Source: Candidula unifasciata | Taxonomy: Eukaryota > Mollusca > Gastropoda > Stylommatophora > Geomitridae | DNA length: 64,000 nt | Assembly (NCBI GenBank): GCA_905116865.2 | Contig: CAJHNH020002475.1 | Location: forward strand, 20,001-84,000 | Reading direction: 5' to 3' | Notes under the pieces: generated by a model | Told to the model about the DNA's origin: nothing | Database searches by the model: none | Seen by the model: only the letters and a program-made list of their open reading frames with translations | Part shown: piece after piece, positions 32,151-43,189 of the stretch | Position numbering within the stretch: the stretch's first letter is position 1 | Layout of the letters: every line of letters begins with the position of its first letter | Program-made: the position numbers and the translations under genes

Positions 32151-32575
32151 CGATAGAGAATAATACCGTAGACGCCGCTGTAAGAAGTAAGATACTGATA
32201 ATTTTATTGACCCCAAACACGTAGAATCCCGTAGTTTCCCGGATCGTCCTTTATTATAGAGGATTATCGTTAGGGTTAGTTGGTATTTATTGCAAACCAG
32301 TAACACTTTGATAACAGTTACAACCATTGGAACACCCCTATAACAGTAGACTTCCCGGGAAGTTCCGGAATTTCCCTTGTATGAAATGAATAAAAAATGA
32401 AGAATCAGCGGTAAAATCAGAAATCTCTATAAGCCAGTGGCGCATTAGGCATATCATAATAAACTCCTATTTTTCTAGACCAGTGGGCTGTCTTTTTGTG
32501 GCAGAATTGGGGTCGGATTATAGTCCATCTTTGCCTTCCTCTGATTACATCGATAACTCGGTACAACACTAAATT
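32151..32575. other. No recognised feature
   Basis: Nothing recognised. Confidence 0.3.
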
Positions 32576-32579
32576 GGAT

Positions 32580-32885
32580 CTGAGTGGTCTCGAGGTATGA
32601 CATCCACCTCGAGTGCTGGAGGTCCCAGGTTAAAGCCCTATTCAAGGCTGGGATATTTTCACATGGTCTCTGGGTGGTATGACTGGATGCCCATTTGTAT
32701 AGTTGCGCACGTAAAAAAAAAAAAAAAAATCGCTTGGCATTCGGACAAAAAGTATTCAAGGATCCTCACCGGTGCAACGGAGTTCTTGCACTGCACTGAG
32801 ATTCTTCAAACTCAGGCTTGACTTAAAAGTAGAACGGAACACTTATGAATTACATCCGTGTGCCATGATTTTGATCCGTTAAATA
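32580..32885 (+). mobile_element. SINE-C copy
   Basis: 'gagtggtctcgaggtatgac', 'ctcgagtgctggaggtccca', 'ggttaaagccc', 'gttgcgcacgtaaa', 'atcctcaccggtgcaacgga', end 'gtgccatgattttgatccgt'. An A-run (32713-32729) has replaced part of the middle. Confidence 0.75.
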
Positions 32886-32939
32886 AACATAAACACTAAA
32901 AATGTACACAATTAGCTCAGCACGTGAAGTGGGTCACTC

Positions 32940-33035
32940 CATGACAAAATGAAGACGATTTGTCTTGCGTTGGTTTCTAGAATGGTACCGTGAGCTGACA
33001 ATCTACTGCACGTAAAATTTGCCCAGAAAAACCGT
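32940..33035 (+). mobile_element. SINE-B fragment
   Basis: 'cttgcgttggtttctagaat', 'ggtaccgtgagctgac', 'actgcacgtaaaatttgccc'. Diverged. Confidence 0.5.
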
Positions 33036-33039
33036 CATC

Positions 33040-33690
33040 ATCATCATGTAGCAGATCCTTCGCAGAACGTCGCTCTCATTATGGTCTGCACCAAAGAAAC
33101 TCGGTCTCTCGCCAGCTCTCCCGCCTCATGTACTTTTATACTCAAGGAGTCACTTATATCCTGTGCCCATCTTTGACTTGGTCGGCCCTGCCTCTCCTTC
33201 CTGGTACCATGCCCTCTGCTGTTTGTTTTGTTGTTGTTGTTGTTGCTAATCCGTCGTAGCGCTAGACATGACCAGAACATTTCAGCTTCTGTGACAGGAT
33301 GCTGTTTATTAGCCAATCTTCCTTGATGTTCAGATCTCTAAAGATGCCAATATTTCTCCTCCATGTCCAAGATATTCTGAGAATCTTTCTATAGCACCTC
33401 AGTTCAAAAGCCCCTATTCTCTTTCTCAAGGACTGAGAGGTAGTCCACAACTCACATCTGTATGTTGCTACAGGGAAGATGCATGCTCTCAAAAATGTAA
33501 TTTTCATCTCCTTGCTGATACTTGACCATAGACTTTTAAGGCTGTTTAATCTTTGCATTGCTATGACCATCCTAATTTTAATTTCTTTCAAACAGTCTCC
33601 ATTGCTTTTTATTACAGAGCCAGATATTCAAAAGTTGGTGACATTTTCTATTTCTTGATCATTTATTGTTATTGTTGGACAAACCACAAG
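33040..33690 (-). mobile_element. LINE ORF2 C-terminus (RRN/LKxxGHV type)
   Basis: Minus strand, top to bottom: EIENVTNF.ISGSVI, KEIKIRMVIAMQRLNSLKSL, FPVATYRCELWTT, FELRCYRKILRISW, ILSQKLKCSGHV, then in another frame GRPSQRWAQDISDSLSIKV and TIMRATFCEGSAT before the stop. This is the thumb-to-end part of an RTE/CR1-like reverse transcriptase. The frame is broken by a (gtt)n run at 33221-33244 and by stops. Confidence 0.85.
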
Positions 33691-33755
33691 AGCCACAAAA
33701 TGCTGGGGTTGCTTCTGCAACGTTTGGGTAAAGGATACGCAAATAACTAACAGTG
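33690..33755 (+). mobile_element. SINE-B 3' end
   Basis: 'ccacaaaatgctggggttgc', 'ttctgcaacgt', 'taaaggatacgcaaataac'. Confidence 0.6.
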
Positions 33756-33904
33756 TTTAAATTGTCCGACTGGGTGGAAATTGGCCCAGCAATAGTGGAA
33801 GTCAGACGTTGCATGCGTCTAGAAAGTGTACACTGAAGTTGGACCCTACAAGTCTGAAACGCAACGTCATCACATCTAGATATTCTACCTCAGTTACTCA
33901 CAAA

Positions 33905-34142
33905 AGGTTGTTGCGTATCCTCTAGAGGACGTTGCAGAACCAACCCTAACAGCCCCTGGCTGTTGTGTGGTTTCTCTAGGCAAATTTACGTCCAGTAGTT
34001 TGCCATTGCTTGCTGGACGGTCGGCTTTCTTGATACCACTGTCGAAACCAACGCAAGGCGCATTGCCCGCAGCTGGGATCGAACCTGGCATCCCGGCATT
34101 ACGAAGCGAAGTGTTCGCATCGACTTAGCCACAGAGCCGACC
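33905..34142 (-). mobile_element. SINE-B copy, near full length
   Basis: Reverse of the SINE-B order from 'gttgcgtatcctctagagga' through 'tttacgtccagtagtttgcc' to the head 'cgacttagccacagagccga'. The box B-like 'ggttcgatccc' is intact. Confidence 0.8.
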
Positions 34143-34419
34143 AGTTACTCACAACAGCTGTGTAATGGGAACCAGCCCCTTATCCAACACACTCGTCTCT
34201 CTCCTTCTCTTCTCTTCCTCTCTCCTCTCCATCTCTCCTTTTTTTTTTCTCCGACCCGTTTCCTCCCTCCTTTCCACCAATCTCCATTGCGAGTGCCAAT
34301 TTTCTATCGTGAATATTCATGAACGACATTTACTTACTTAGTTCAGCCAATATTCCCGATACAAGAATAGGCGAAACATGGACAAGTAGAAGGGTCGTTC
34401 TAGAAAACCTGCTTTGCCA

Positions 34420-34690
34420 CGCATGTGTGTATGTGTGAGTGTGTGTATATATATGTGTATGTGTGTTTGTGTGCGTGCGTGTTTGTGTGCATTTGTGCGG
34501 GTGTCTGTTTATGCGTATATGGTGTGCGCAAATGTGTATGTATTTGAAAGTGTGTGAATATGTGTTTATATATTTATATGTGCATGCGTGCGTGCCCACG
34601 CATATATGTGAGTGTGTGTCTATGTGTGTATATGTGTGTATGTGTGTACGTACGTGAGCATATGTGTGAGTTTGCGTGTGAGCGTGTGCG
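34420..34690. repeat. Imperfect (TG)n tract
   Basis: TG/TA-rich tract with interruptions. Open frames here are composition effects. 34143-34419 and 34700-34980 show nothing recognised. Confidence 0.85.
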
Positions 34691-35011
34691 AGGCAACCCA
34701 ACAAACTGCATACACAGTGGTCGATTATGGGTACATGAAAATGTGATTGGTTCAAACAATGGCAGACTGAAAAATTGCAATATGAATAGACTGTCAAAAG
34801 GAGCGAGAGATGCAACTTTATAGTGTCTATATTGAACATATGTTGCTTCACTTGAATGCTGAGAGTTGGTGACAGTTGGCAAGATATTGCTTTCTCTTTT
34901 TTATTTTCTGGGAGCTCACATGTTGGACTCTAAATTCTGTCAGTCGTCTTCTTCTTGTTCCCTTGTCTTGTTGTGGTTGTTATTGTTTGTTGTTGTTATT
35001 GTTGTTGTTCA

Positions 35012-35355
35012 TCTTCTTCTTCTTCTTCTTCTTCTTCTTCTTCTTCTTCTTCTTCTTCTTCTTCTTCTTCTTCTTCTTCTTCTTCTTCTTCTTCTTCTTC
35101 TTCTTCTTCTTCTTCTTCTTCTTCTTCTTCTTCTTCTTCTTCTTCTTCTTCTTCTTCTTCTTCTTCTTCTTCTTCTTCTTCTTCTTCTTCTTCTTCTTCT
35201 TCTTCTTCTTCTTCTTCTTCTTCTTCTTCTTCTTCTTCTTCTTCTTCTTCTTCTTCTTCTTCTTCTTCTTCTTCTTCTTCTTCTTCTTCTTCTTCTTCTT
35301 CTTCTTCTTCTTCTTCTTTTTCTTCTTCTTCTTCTTCTTCTTCTTCGTATTATTA

Positions 35356-35395
<40 letters not shown>

Positions 35396-35430
35396 CATCA
35401 TCATCATCATCATCATTATTTCTATTACTC
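35012..35430. repeat. (TTC)n array of ~110 units, then (ATT)n and (ATC)n
   Basis: TTC triplets run from about 35012 to 35346 with a single break near 35317, then ATT triplets to about 35393 and ATC triplets to about 35415. The purine strand is (GAA)n, which can form triplex DNA. Frames encoding runs of one residue are not genes. Confidence 0.97.
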
Positions 35431-35645
35431 ATCATCATCGTTCACTAGCTGTAAACTGCGTCGGAAAGTTCCGATTATTCGTCCACTTCTGGACTTTAGT
35501 CTTGCTCCATAATATGAATTGTGCATGCACATCCGTGTTACATACTAGCCTTTTTTGCATGCAGACTGATGGTTCCTTGCCTCTCGCACAGATGAACTCT
35601 ACATTCGAAGGACAAGTCCATAATTAGTCGACTTCTACAACATGT
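35430..35645 (-). mobile_element. Repeat F copy whose tail side is the TTC array
   Basis: 'gttcactagctgtaaactgc', 'cgtccacttctggacttta', 'tgcatgcagactgatggttc', 'acaagtccataattagtcga'. The tail faces 35430. Confidence 0.75.
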
Positions 35646-35740
35646 TTAATCATATCAGACTCATCAAGAATTCCAATATGGATAACATCAAATGAAAACA
35701 GTCGACTTCTTGAATGACGCAGATAATCAATTGAAGTCGC

Positions 35741-36245
35741 AATGATGTTGTTCATCGCAATGATGTTGTTCATCGTAATGATGTTGTTCATCACAATGCT
35801 GTTGTTTATCGCAATGATGTTGTTCATCTCAATGATGTTATTCATCGCAACGATGTTGTTCATCGCAATGATGTTGTTCATCGCAATGATGTTGTTCATC
35901 GCAGTGATGTTGTTTATCTCAATGATGTTGTTCATCGTAATGATGTTGTTCATCGCAAGGATGTTGTTCATCGCAATGATGTTGTTCATCGCAATGATGT
36001 TGTTCATCGCAATGATGTTGTTCATCGCAATGATGTTGTTCATCGCAGTGATGTTGTTCATCTCAATGATGTTGTTCATCGTAATGATGTTGTTCATCGC
36101 AGTGATGTTGTTCATCTCAATGATGTTGTTTATCGTAACGATGTTGTTCATCACAACGATGTTGTTCATCGCAATTATGTTGTTCATCGCAATGATGTTG
36201 TTTATCGCAGTGATGTTGTTCATCGAAATGATGATGTTCATCACA
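35741..36245. repeat. 18-bp minisatellite, ~28 units
   Basis: Unit 'gatgttgttcatcgcaat'. Encodes MNNIIA repeats on the minus strand and MLFIAM repeats on the plus strand because 18 is a multiple of three. It lies on the 3' side of the minus-strand LINE remnant. Confidence 0.95.
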
Positions 36246-36344
36246 ATGACACCCCTTCTGAGGCATGCGTTCATTGTATGCCTGCCACGACGGAAACCAC
36301 TTCGCAGACGCGCGTTGACCACGCGAGAAAGACAAGTCAGAAAG

Positions 36345-36690
36345 GATGCTTCTAAGAAAATAGCTGTATCAAATGAAACTGGTGCATTGCCAGTAATCAG
36401 TCTCCACGGGCCCACAACTGGCATTACCAGTCTTCTTTTTCTTCTAGTCAATGCCGTGTGGCGTTGGTAGTCATGTCTTCTATACAACATTCTGCCTCGC
36501 ATACTTTCAGTCAACTCTGAAACAGATGATCTTCCATGCCATGATATCAAACTGTCCAGCATCTGTTCTCTCAGTTTCCCCCTGCCTTTCCTCCCCAACA
36601 GCTTTCCTACTGTCACGATGTGCTCTAGCTTTCTTCTTCTCATTACATGATAAACAAAATGCAAATTGTCTCAAACCATTTCATTACCGA
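36345..36690 (-). mobile_element. LINE ORF2 C-terminus
   Basis: Minus frame from 36664: YHVMRRRKLEHIVTVGKLLG, RKGRGKLREQMLDSL, ESMRGRMLYRRHDYQRH. The pattern GHxMRRxxLExxxxTGKxxGxRxRG...LxxxxxDRxxWRxM..ARH is a LINE end. It runs on without a stop into the minisatellite, an accident of repeat period. Confidence 0.75.
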
Positions 36691-36729
36691 TAAACAAAAG
36701 TTAACAAGTAAGTGGAGGGACAGGATTGA

Positions 36730-36970
36730 TTGTGCACGCCTTCAGGCGTATGCAGCATGCAGTGCTAGACCTATATTATACAGATCAGATAGTAACTCGA
36801 TGGGTGATGTAGTCAACATCATACCGGCCGCTTTTACCTCCTAGGACTTTACCTGGCACCCATTGAGGGCTGGGTCGACCTTGAAGCCAATGTCATGCTC
36901 GAAAGAAACTCCGGCTCTCTGTGGATTTGAGCCCATGACCTTTGGATCCGCAGGCGAGAGCCTGGCCACT
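36730..36970 (-). mobile_element. SINE-A copy
   Basis: 'acgccttcaggcgtatgcag', 'gggtgatgtagtcaacatca', 'gccgcttttacctcc', 'gagggctgggtcgacct', head reversed 'gatccgcaggcgagagcc'. Confidence 0.75.
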
Positions 36971-37024
36971 AGTGGCTGAAGGTTAAGATAGAGTAGACAT
37001 ATGCAGTCGGCTGGAGCACTACAG

Positions 37025-37305
37025 CTAATCGCCGTGGTCTAGCGGCTAGACGCTCGCCTGCGGATTTGAAGATGTTGGGTTCGGGTCCTGACGGAGCCAA
37101 ACTTATTTCACAAAATTGACCTTGGCTCCCAAGTCGACCCAGGCTTAAATGGGTACCAGGTGCAGTCATGAAAAGTAAAGGCAGCCAGGTGGTGTCGACC
37201 TTATCACCCACTCAGTGCCGATTGGTTTATAAAATATCGGCATATCCCTATGTGCCCAGTACGTCTGAGGGCGGGGTTAAGGGTCCGTTACTTTACTGTT
37301 TCTCG
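37025..37305 (+). mobile_element. SINE-A copy, full length
   Basis: Head 'cgccgtggtctagcggctag' (box A), 'gttgggttcgggtcctg' (box B), body 'aaatgggtaccaggtgcagt', 'gtgccgattggtttataaaa', end 'gggtccgttactttactg'. Confidence 0.85.
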
Positions 37306-37344
37306 TGCACTATAGAAACTGAGAAATAGTCATCACTTCAATGT

Positions 37345-37620
37345 GCTGTAGCGTTTAGACGCTTCCTGCCGATCCAAAGATCGCGGGTTCGAATCCGAAC
37401 AGAGCCGGTGTTTAATTTTTATTTTTTTGTATTTTTTTAGACATGACCTTTGTCCCAAGCTTGACCCTGCCTCAATGGGTACCAGGTAAAGTCCTGGGAA
37501 GTAAGGCGGCCGGCGTGATGTTGACACATCGCCATACCAGGTGCCGATTGATCGATAAAATACTCTTATAGCACGACATGCCCAATACGCCTAAAGGTGT
37601 GGAAAGGGCATTTTACTTGT
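37345..37620 (+). mobile_element. SINE-A copy, full length
   Basis: Head 'gtagcgtttagacgcttcct', 'cgcgggttcgaatccgaaca' (good box B), body 'tcaatgggtaccaggtaaag', 'taaggcggccggcgtgatgt', end 'gggcattttacttg'. Confidence 0.85.
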
Positions 37621-37639
37621 TAACTTCATAGTTATCACC

Positions 37640-37830
37640 AGATCTGGCTTGCCCACGTGCCGGCGATCTTGCGGCAGAACGTCCTGCGTTGGTTTCGACT
37701 GTGGTACCGAGAGCTGACTGCTCAGATAAGCCATGGCAAACTACTGAACGTGAAATTTCCTTTAAAAACCCACAATTAAAAAAAAAAAAGATGGAGTTGG
37801 TTCTGCAACGTCCTGTAAAGGATAGGCAAC
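37640..37830 (+). mobile_element. SINE-B copy lacking its head
   Basis: 'cctgcgttggtttcgactgt', 'ggtaccgagagctgactgct', 'aactactgaacgtgaaattt', 'gttctgcaacgtcctgtaaa'. Confidence 0.75.
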
Positions 37831-38156
37831 TGCATTTTTTTTAAATTATCAGAAACTTGTCTTTGTTTTTGTCACCAAAGCGTGTGAGAAATTTAAAACT
37901 ACGAATTTCTTAGTGCTGTAGATTTGCGCTGCCTTCGTTTTGCTCTGGCGGAAAATGCCAAACGAATGTTTGTGTTTTACTACTTGTTAATTTAAGCCTA
38001 CTGTCTCTAAGCTGTAATGTATTAGACCCTTCAACAACGTGTGAGCTCTCTCAGTTTTTCATGTTCGCCTGGGCAAGTTACACTGCATACATTGTTAGAT
38101 ACGAGGATGGGAAGAGGGAGGGTGAAGAGAGATGGTAGAGGAATTGAGTGAAGGAC

Positions 38157-38283
<127 letters not shown>

Positions 38284-38454
38284 AACCAGAGATAGGTAGC
38301 AAAGAGAGGTTTGTTTATGTGTGTGATTTCGTATGCTACTCTCTTTGGCACTATGCTTCTGTTTACACTTAATTCAAAAGCTTAGTTCCAAATACAAACA
38401 CAATGATTAGGCGTTGTCTCTCACATAGGTATGTTGATGGTTGTATCTCTCTGG

Positions 38455-38708
38455 AAGTGAGGTCTGGGTCTGTGGCTTTAACGTTGCGAACACGCATCGT
38501 AATGCCGGGGTGTCAGGATCGATCCCAACTACGGGCGATTTGGCAGCATAACGTCTTGCGTTAGTTCCGACGATGGTAATGAGAGCTAACCGTCCAATAA
38601 GCAATAGCAAACTACTGAACGTAAAATTTGCCTTAAAAAACCACCATACCCAAAAAATGCTGGGTTTGGTTCTGTAACGTTCTGTGAAGGATGCGCAACT
38701 AACATAAG
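38455..38708 (+). mobile_element. SINE-B copy, near full length
   Basis: 'tctgtggctttaacgttgcg' head, 'gtcaggatcgatcccaacta' box B, 'agcaaactactgaacgtaaa', 'aaggatgcgcaactaaca'. Confidence 0.8.
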
Positions 38709-38744
38709 TGATTGAACCCTGTTTTTCCAGTGTGAGTACGGAAT

Positions 38745-39010
38745 AAACCCACTGCTCCTATCAAGCATGTCGTAGGAAGCTATTAATTAGGGGTGTTTCC
38801 TTCGAAGTCAGCGTGCATCTGCCTAGCAAGGGACTAACAATTTACATACAGTTAAACCAGCTTTGTAAAACGGGTGCATATGCAAGACTCAGGCCCTGGA
38901 ACAATTCTAGCCAGGGACGAACAAACAGATCTTTCTGCTGGATTACAGCCGGTGAACCAAACAGCTACAACAATCTTACTGTCTCTTCAATGTTCAATAC
39001 ATTTTGTTGT
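38745..39010 (+). mobile_element. Repeat F copy, near full length
   Basis: 'tcaagcatgtcgtaggaagc', 'ttaggggtgtttccttcgaa', 'ttgtaaaacgggtgcatatg', 'caggccctggaacaattcta', 'gacgaacaaacagatctttc'. Confidence 0.75.
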
Positions 39011-40135
39011 TGAAAAATTGACTTTCCAAAGTTATATATAATATATATGTTTAAAAATCATAATATTCCATATTCCCTTACACAATATGGCCACTTAATT
39101 TACCAAAAAGTAGAAAAAAAAATGATGTCTCTTGATAAAGTACTGAACCTTGAACACTGATATTCAGATATCAGTGAAAAACTGTAGAATAGCTGGCTTT
39201 TCAAAATGCATATTTATAATTCTTTCCTGTATCTTGTTTCCCCCTTATCGAACCGCATTCCCAAGGGTTGCAGGGAGACGTAAAACAGCCACCTATTCTG
39301 GCACTAAGTGGATGGGGCGCTAGAACTCCCCACTACAGTTAGCCAATGTTTTATGACGTCGCGCCGTAAATGGAGCCGGGGAAAAAAAACAGGGTCAATA
39401 TAGAAAGAAGGACAAGATGGTCGTCTTTATACAGGACGGTGTTTTATATTACCTGCTGAGCCACAAACTAAATATGATTTTATTTAAATCACGTTTGCAC
39501 AGTTTACTGTGAAAAAAAAAGAGGGAGGGGGAGCTGTTGTCTATTCTTGTCTCTCACTCCATGCCCCCCCCCCCTCCCCCACCACCCACCCCCTCAGATT
39601 GAGTCCTTGATCCGACACGGAGGGAAGGAAAGTAAAATCCAGAGAAAGTTGAGAAACTGTAACAAGTAACGGTAACTGTAGGACTTAAAGAATAAAGTAT
39701 GTAGATCTATTTCTACAACTGACTTGGCCAGAAACGGCTCTCTGATTGACATTCGACCCCCTAGCATATTACAGGCACACATCTAGCATGCTGCGGCAGC
39801 CGTAATCACACATGGCCTGCACTGAATTCTAACCCCTGCTTGGAAGGAAGAAAAACATTCACATCACATCAGCGATTGCAAGAATGAAGCACGTTAAACA
39901 AGCCTAATGCATAAATTGCTAGCAATTACCTCAGGAATTGTTGTTTCACCATTAGGCTCTTGATTGATCGGTTTATTTTAGAAAATTCCCACTTATATTG
40001 CGTCAGTTATTGCTTGCTGTTTCTGCTGTTGTGATTTCAGTTCTTGAATCAACCTTATCTTCATGCATTGATCTCTAATGGTATGTCGGGCAAAACAAAA
40101 TCAAAGTCTTCATCTTTCAGTTTCGGAATCTGAAC
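39011..40135. other. No recognised feature
   Basis: About 1.1 kb with A-runs and a C-rich run at 39563-39593. No supported gene. Confidence 0.35.
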
Positions 40136-40140
40136 CTAAG

Positions 40141-40141
40141 A

Positions 40142-40190
<49 letters not shown>

Positions 40191-40376
40191 AGAGAGACAA
40201 ACACACACATAGACAAACACACACCCGAACACACCTACACATAGACAAACACACACACATAAACAAACACACACACAAACACGCACACACGCATAGACAA
40301 AACACACACACAGACAAACACACACACAGACAAACACAAACGCACACACACACACATAGACAAACACACACACAAT
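40141..40376. repeat. (AC)n microsatellite
   Basis: AC repeats with aaac and agac variants. Confidence 0.95.
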
Positions 40377-40429
40377 TTAAAAAACAATCAGGAATTTAAT
40401 TTCAAGCTCCCCTCTAACAAGTGTGTCGC

Positions 40430-40672
40430 CTAACTTTTACCGGACATTGCAGAAACAACGTCAGTATTTGTTGGCTATTGTGGATTTTATAGGCACATAT
40501 TTTACGTTCAGTGGTTTGCCATTGTCGCTGAACGATCAGCTCCCGATACTATTGTCGAAACCAACACAAGATGGTTTGCTGCCAAATCACTTGTAGCTGG
40601 GATCGAACCCGGCACCCCAGCATTACGAAACGCATTCGCAACGAACAAGTCATAGACGCCGACCAAAATTGA
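40430..40672 (-). mobile_element. SINE-B copy, near full length
   Basis: 'ttaccggacattgcagaaac' (end reversed), 'acgttcagtggtttgccatt', 'gctgggatcgaacccggcac' (box B reversed). Confidence 0.75.
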
Positions 40673-40879
40673 AATGTCTATATTAAGACGCTTTGCGTCA
40701 GAGGAAGATTTGATGTAGAAAACTAAACTAATAGAAAACAAACAGAAAGGAGTTGTCAAAAACCACTATCGTAAGTTGTTTCACGGGCAAAACAAATATT
40801 TCACAGACACAGCACTTGGTTCAGACGTAAGTACACCCAGAACAAAATCTATCGCCTAAAGCGTTTAATTCATAATACA

Positions 40880-41228
40880 GTTTGGTTTATGGGTTATACA
40901 AAGGATCAACATCATGGCTTGGTTTATGGGTTATACAAAGGATCAACATCATGGCACAGCGGTAGAAAACCATAAGTGCTCCGTTCTACTTCTAACTCAA
41001 GCCTGAGTCCGAAGAATCTCAGCACAGTACACGAAATCCGTTACACCAGCGAAGATCCTTAAATACTGAAAAAATAATTTAAAAAATAATTTTCAATCCG
41101 GAAGACAAGGAAAATTCGCGTGAAAAAATCCAAGCCTTTACCGGGGCTTGAACCCGGGACCTCCAGCACTCGAGGCGGACTCAGCTCCCCTCATCGAGGC
41201 GGACGCCATGCCTCAAAACCACACAGCC
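40880..41228 (-). mobile_element. SINE-C copy with duplicated 3' end
   Basis: 'ggtttatgggttatacaaag' + 'gatcaacatcatggc' occurs twice in tandem (40882-40918, 40919-40955), then the rest of SINE-C to the head 'cactcgaggcggac...cc'. The internal part between about 41070 and 41130 is shortened. Confidence 0.75.
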
Positions 41229-41975
41229 CCTTCCCCCCCCCCCCCTTTCCCTCATAATACAGTTAAGGGAATGCACTCTAGTATATACACACCAAATAGA
41301 TTGCATTCCAGACTTCTCTTTTATGTCCTGACTTGAAAAGAACCAGGCTCATGAAAGAAAGTAGTATTAAGAATCAGGAGGAATGCAACTGGACGATGGA
41401 GGAAAAACGATAAACGGAGGAAGTAGTTTGCAGAAAATATGCCGAAGCATAATTAGGTATAAGAAAGAAGGGTAAACTGAGAAGCGTAACTGTGAGGGGA
41501 GAAAAAAAAGGAAAAAAAAAAAGAAAATAGAAATAAATGCCTGTAGTTAACTGAATCAAGTGATCACGTTGTAGAGACACATATGCATATTTTCTGCTTA
41601 AAAGAGTACTGGAAAGCGACCACATATTGTACAACAATCGATATAAGTTGATTGCATTTTCTCTTTCCTAAACGAAACCTTCATCAAGACTCCGTCATTT
41701 CGCCTCTCATAAATCTGTCGCTAAGTAAATAATTTATCGCTGTTCGACTTATGTATCTTTTAATATTTACATTAGCCGTTGCAGCTGTTGTGTATGGATT
41801 TTCCTTTGTGGTGCATGTTTTTTTCTTGCAGACATTTCTAGGCTTGTTTGTTTATGTTGTTATATGCAACCACTTGCCTCAAACACGTCACTGATGTGTT
41901 CACGGGCGGCGTAAACTTGCATTGTGTTTCTTTCTTTGCTTTCAGAAATCGAGTTTTGGTGTTTAGGTACTTCAA
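41229..41975. other. No recognised feature
   Basis: Starts with a C-run (41236-41248). Nothing else recognised. Confidence 0.35.
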
Positions 41976-41979
41976 ATAT

Positions 41980-42585
41980 TAAGGGGGTAGTCTGGTCAGA
42001 GATGTGAAAAAAAATGGGTACCGTTTTGTTTTTGATGAATAACCAACTAAATATTAAAATATCTTTTTGAAATTTGGTAAGCATATGCTTGATACATGAC
42101 ATTTCACTAATGTACCATTTGTTTTTCTTGCAAACTTGTTTAAACGTGACAAATTATTATTAAATTGAAAATAATGTACAAGTTAAAAAAAAAATTATGT
42201 TAGTCTTATACAGATATTTTCTAAACTAACCTAACAGGAGTCCTGAATTTTGGAGTCAGAGTAGTTCACTGCTACAGTTAGATTCCTTACCTCTAGTTTG
42301 TTTGTACTAGCAATAGTTTTGAAGTTATAAAGTTGTAAAATTTGGGCTAAAATGACTAGCAAATTATGAAATTAAAATACTCATAATTCAACTTGCATCA
42401 AATATTTCTCAAAGTTGGTGGTAGGAATCATAGCTGTTATTGTTTTAAAGCTGTGTACCAAAGTTTAATAATGTATCTCCAATAGTTTACAAAACAACAC
42501 CAAAAGGTCAGTCACACCCCCTAAATTTTGGCAAAGTTTTCAGACAGTTTGAGAGAGAAAATTGTACTTACTCGGCTTGAATGAG
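41980..42585 (-). other. Probable 3' non-coding end of the transposase element
   Basis: AT-rich, non-coding stretch directly downstream (minus strand) of the transposase remnant. The block 'gggggtagtctggtcagag' at 41981-41999 could be a terminal sequence of the element, but its partner was not found upstream within the window. Confidence 0.35.
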
Positions 42586-43027
42586 CTAATGTCCTCCAGG
42601 TAAGTATGGTAATCCTTCCTGGTGGGCCTGCTTCTCATCCCTAGTAAGTCTACTCCGCCTCCTAGCTATTCTGGCTGCATGTGATGCTGCTTTGGCTCGC
42701 CGTTGAGCATTTTTTTATTCGTCGCATATCCTTATGCTGAAAACAGTCTTTAGCAAACTGTCCAACCATGAGCTGCAGTTCCCTCATAATATCCAAGAAT
42801 GTCTTAGCACCATCATTGAATACACTCACTGCTATTGAAACAGTTGTTTTTACTGTAGTCAGTCCATGAACTTTTTTTTAGGGCAATATTTCCAGATGAG
42901 GCTGTTAGCACTTTTATTTGCGTTCTGTGTATAACCTTCTAAACACTTGCGTAAAAGATCTGGATGTGCAAGAGCCCTAAAGATGGTTTTATGGTATCCA
43001 TAACTGCTGTGGGCAAGCTAGATTTAT
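42586..43027 (-). pseudogene. Transposase C-terminus, Mutator-like, frameshifted
   Basis: Minus strand, in three changing frames: SLPTAVMDTIKP, then RALAHPDLLRKCLEGYTQNA and NSLIWKYCPKKKF, then LTTVKTTVSIAVSVFNDGAK and FLDIMRELQLMVGQF, then AQRRAKAASHAARIARRRSR and LPYLPGGH before the stop at 42586. The pattern L..C..GYTQN.NES.N..IW..CPK, V.IAV..FN.G, then a basic R/K-rich end is one I know from the 'Mutator-like transposase domain' proteins multiplied in molluscs and cnidarians. Only the C-terminal third is present; DDE residues would lie upstream and are absent. At least three frameshifts show that it is dead. The family assignment is from memory. Confidence 0.7.
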
Positions 43028-43189
43028 GTTTGTAAGAATCTAACTTGTTTTCTGATGCTAGTTCCTGTTTTGCTAGGCACCCTTGAGTCTGTGTTTCTGT
43101 AAGTTATGGACGATTTTTCATTGACTCTTCAAACTTTTGACAGTGTATTTATGGGTAAGGGTGTCTTGTGATACCTCATTCAGATAAGG

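Noticed and set aside
34866..35627. Long frames of poly-Leu, poly-Phe, poly-Ser, poly-Lys and poly-Arg
   Set aside because: Direct translation of the TTC/GAA array in different frames.
35624..36664. 346-residue minus-strand frame
   Set aside because: The first part is a LINE C-terminus and the rest is the 18-bp repeat read as MNNIIA; the join is accidental.
42597..42606. Splice donor-like 'ccaggtaagt' on the plus strand
   Set aside because: It lies in the antisense of the transposase remnant, with no open frame leading into it on the plus strand.
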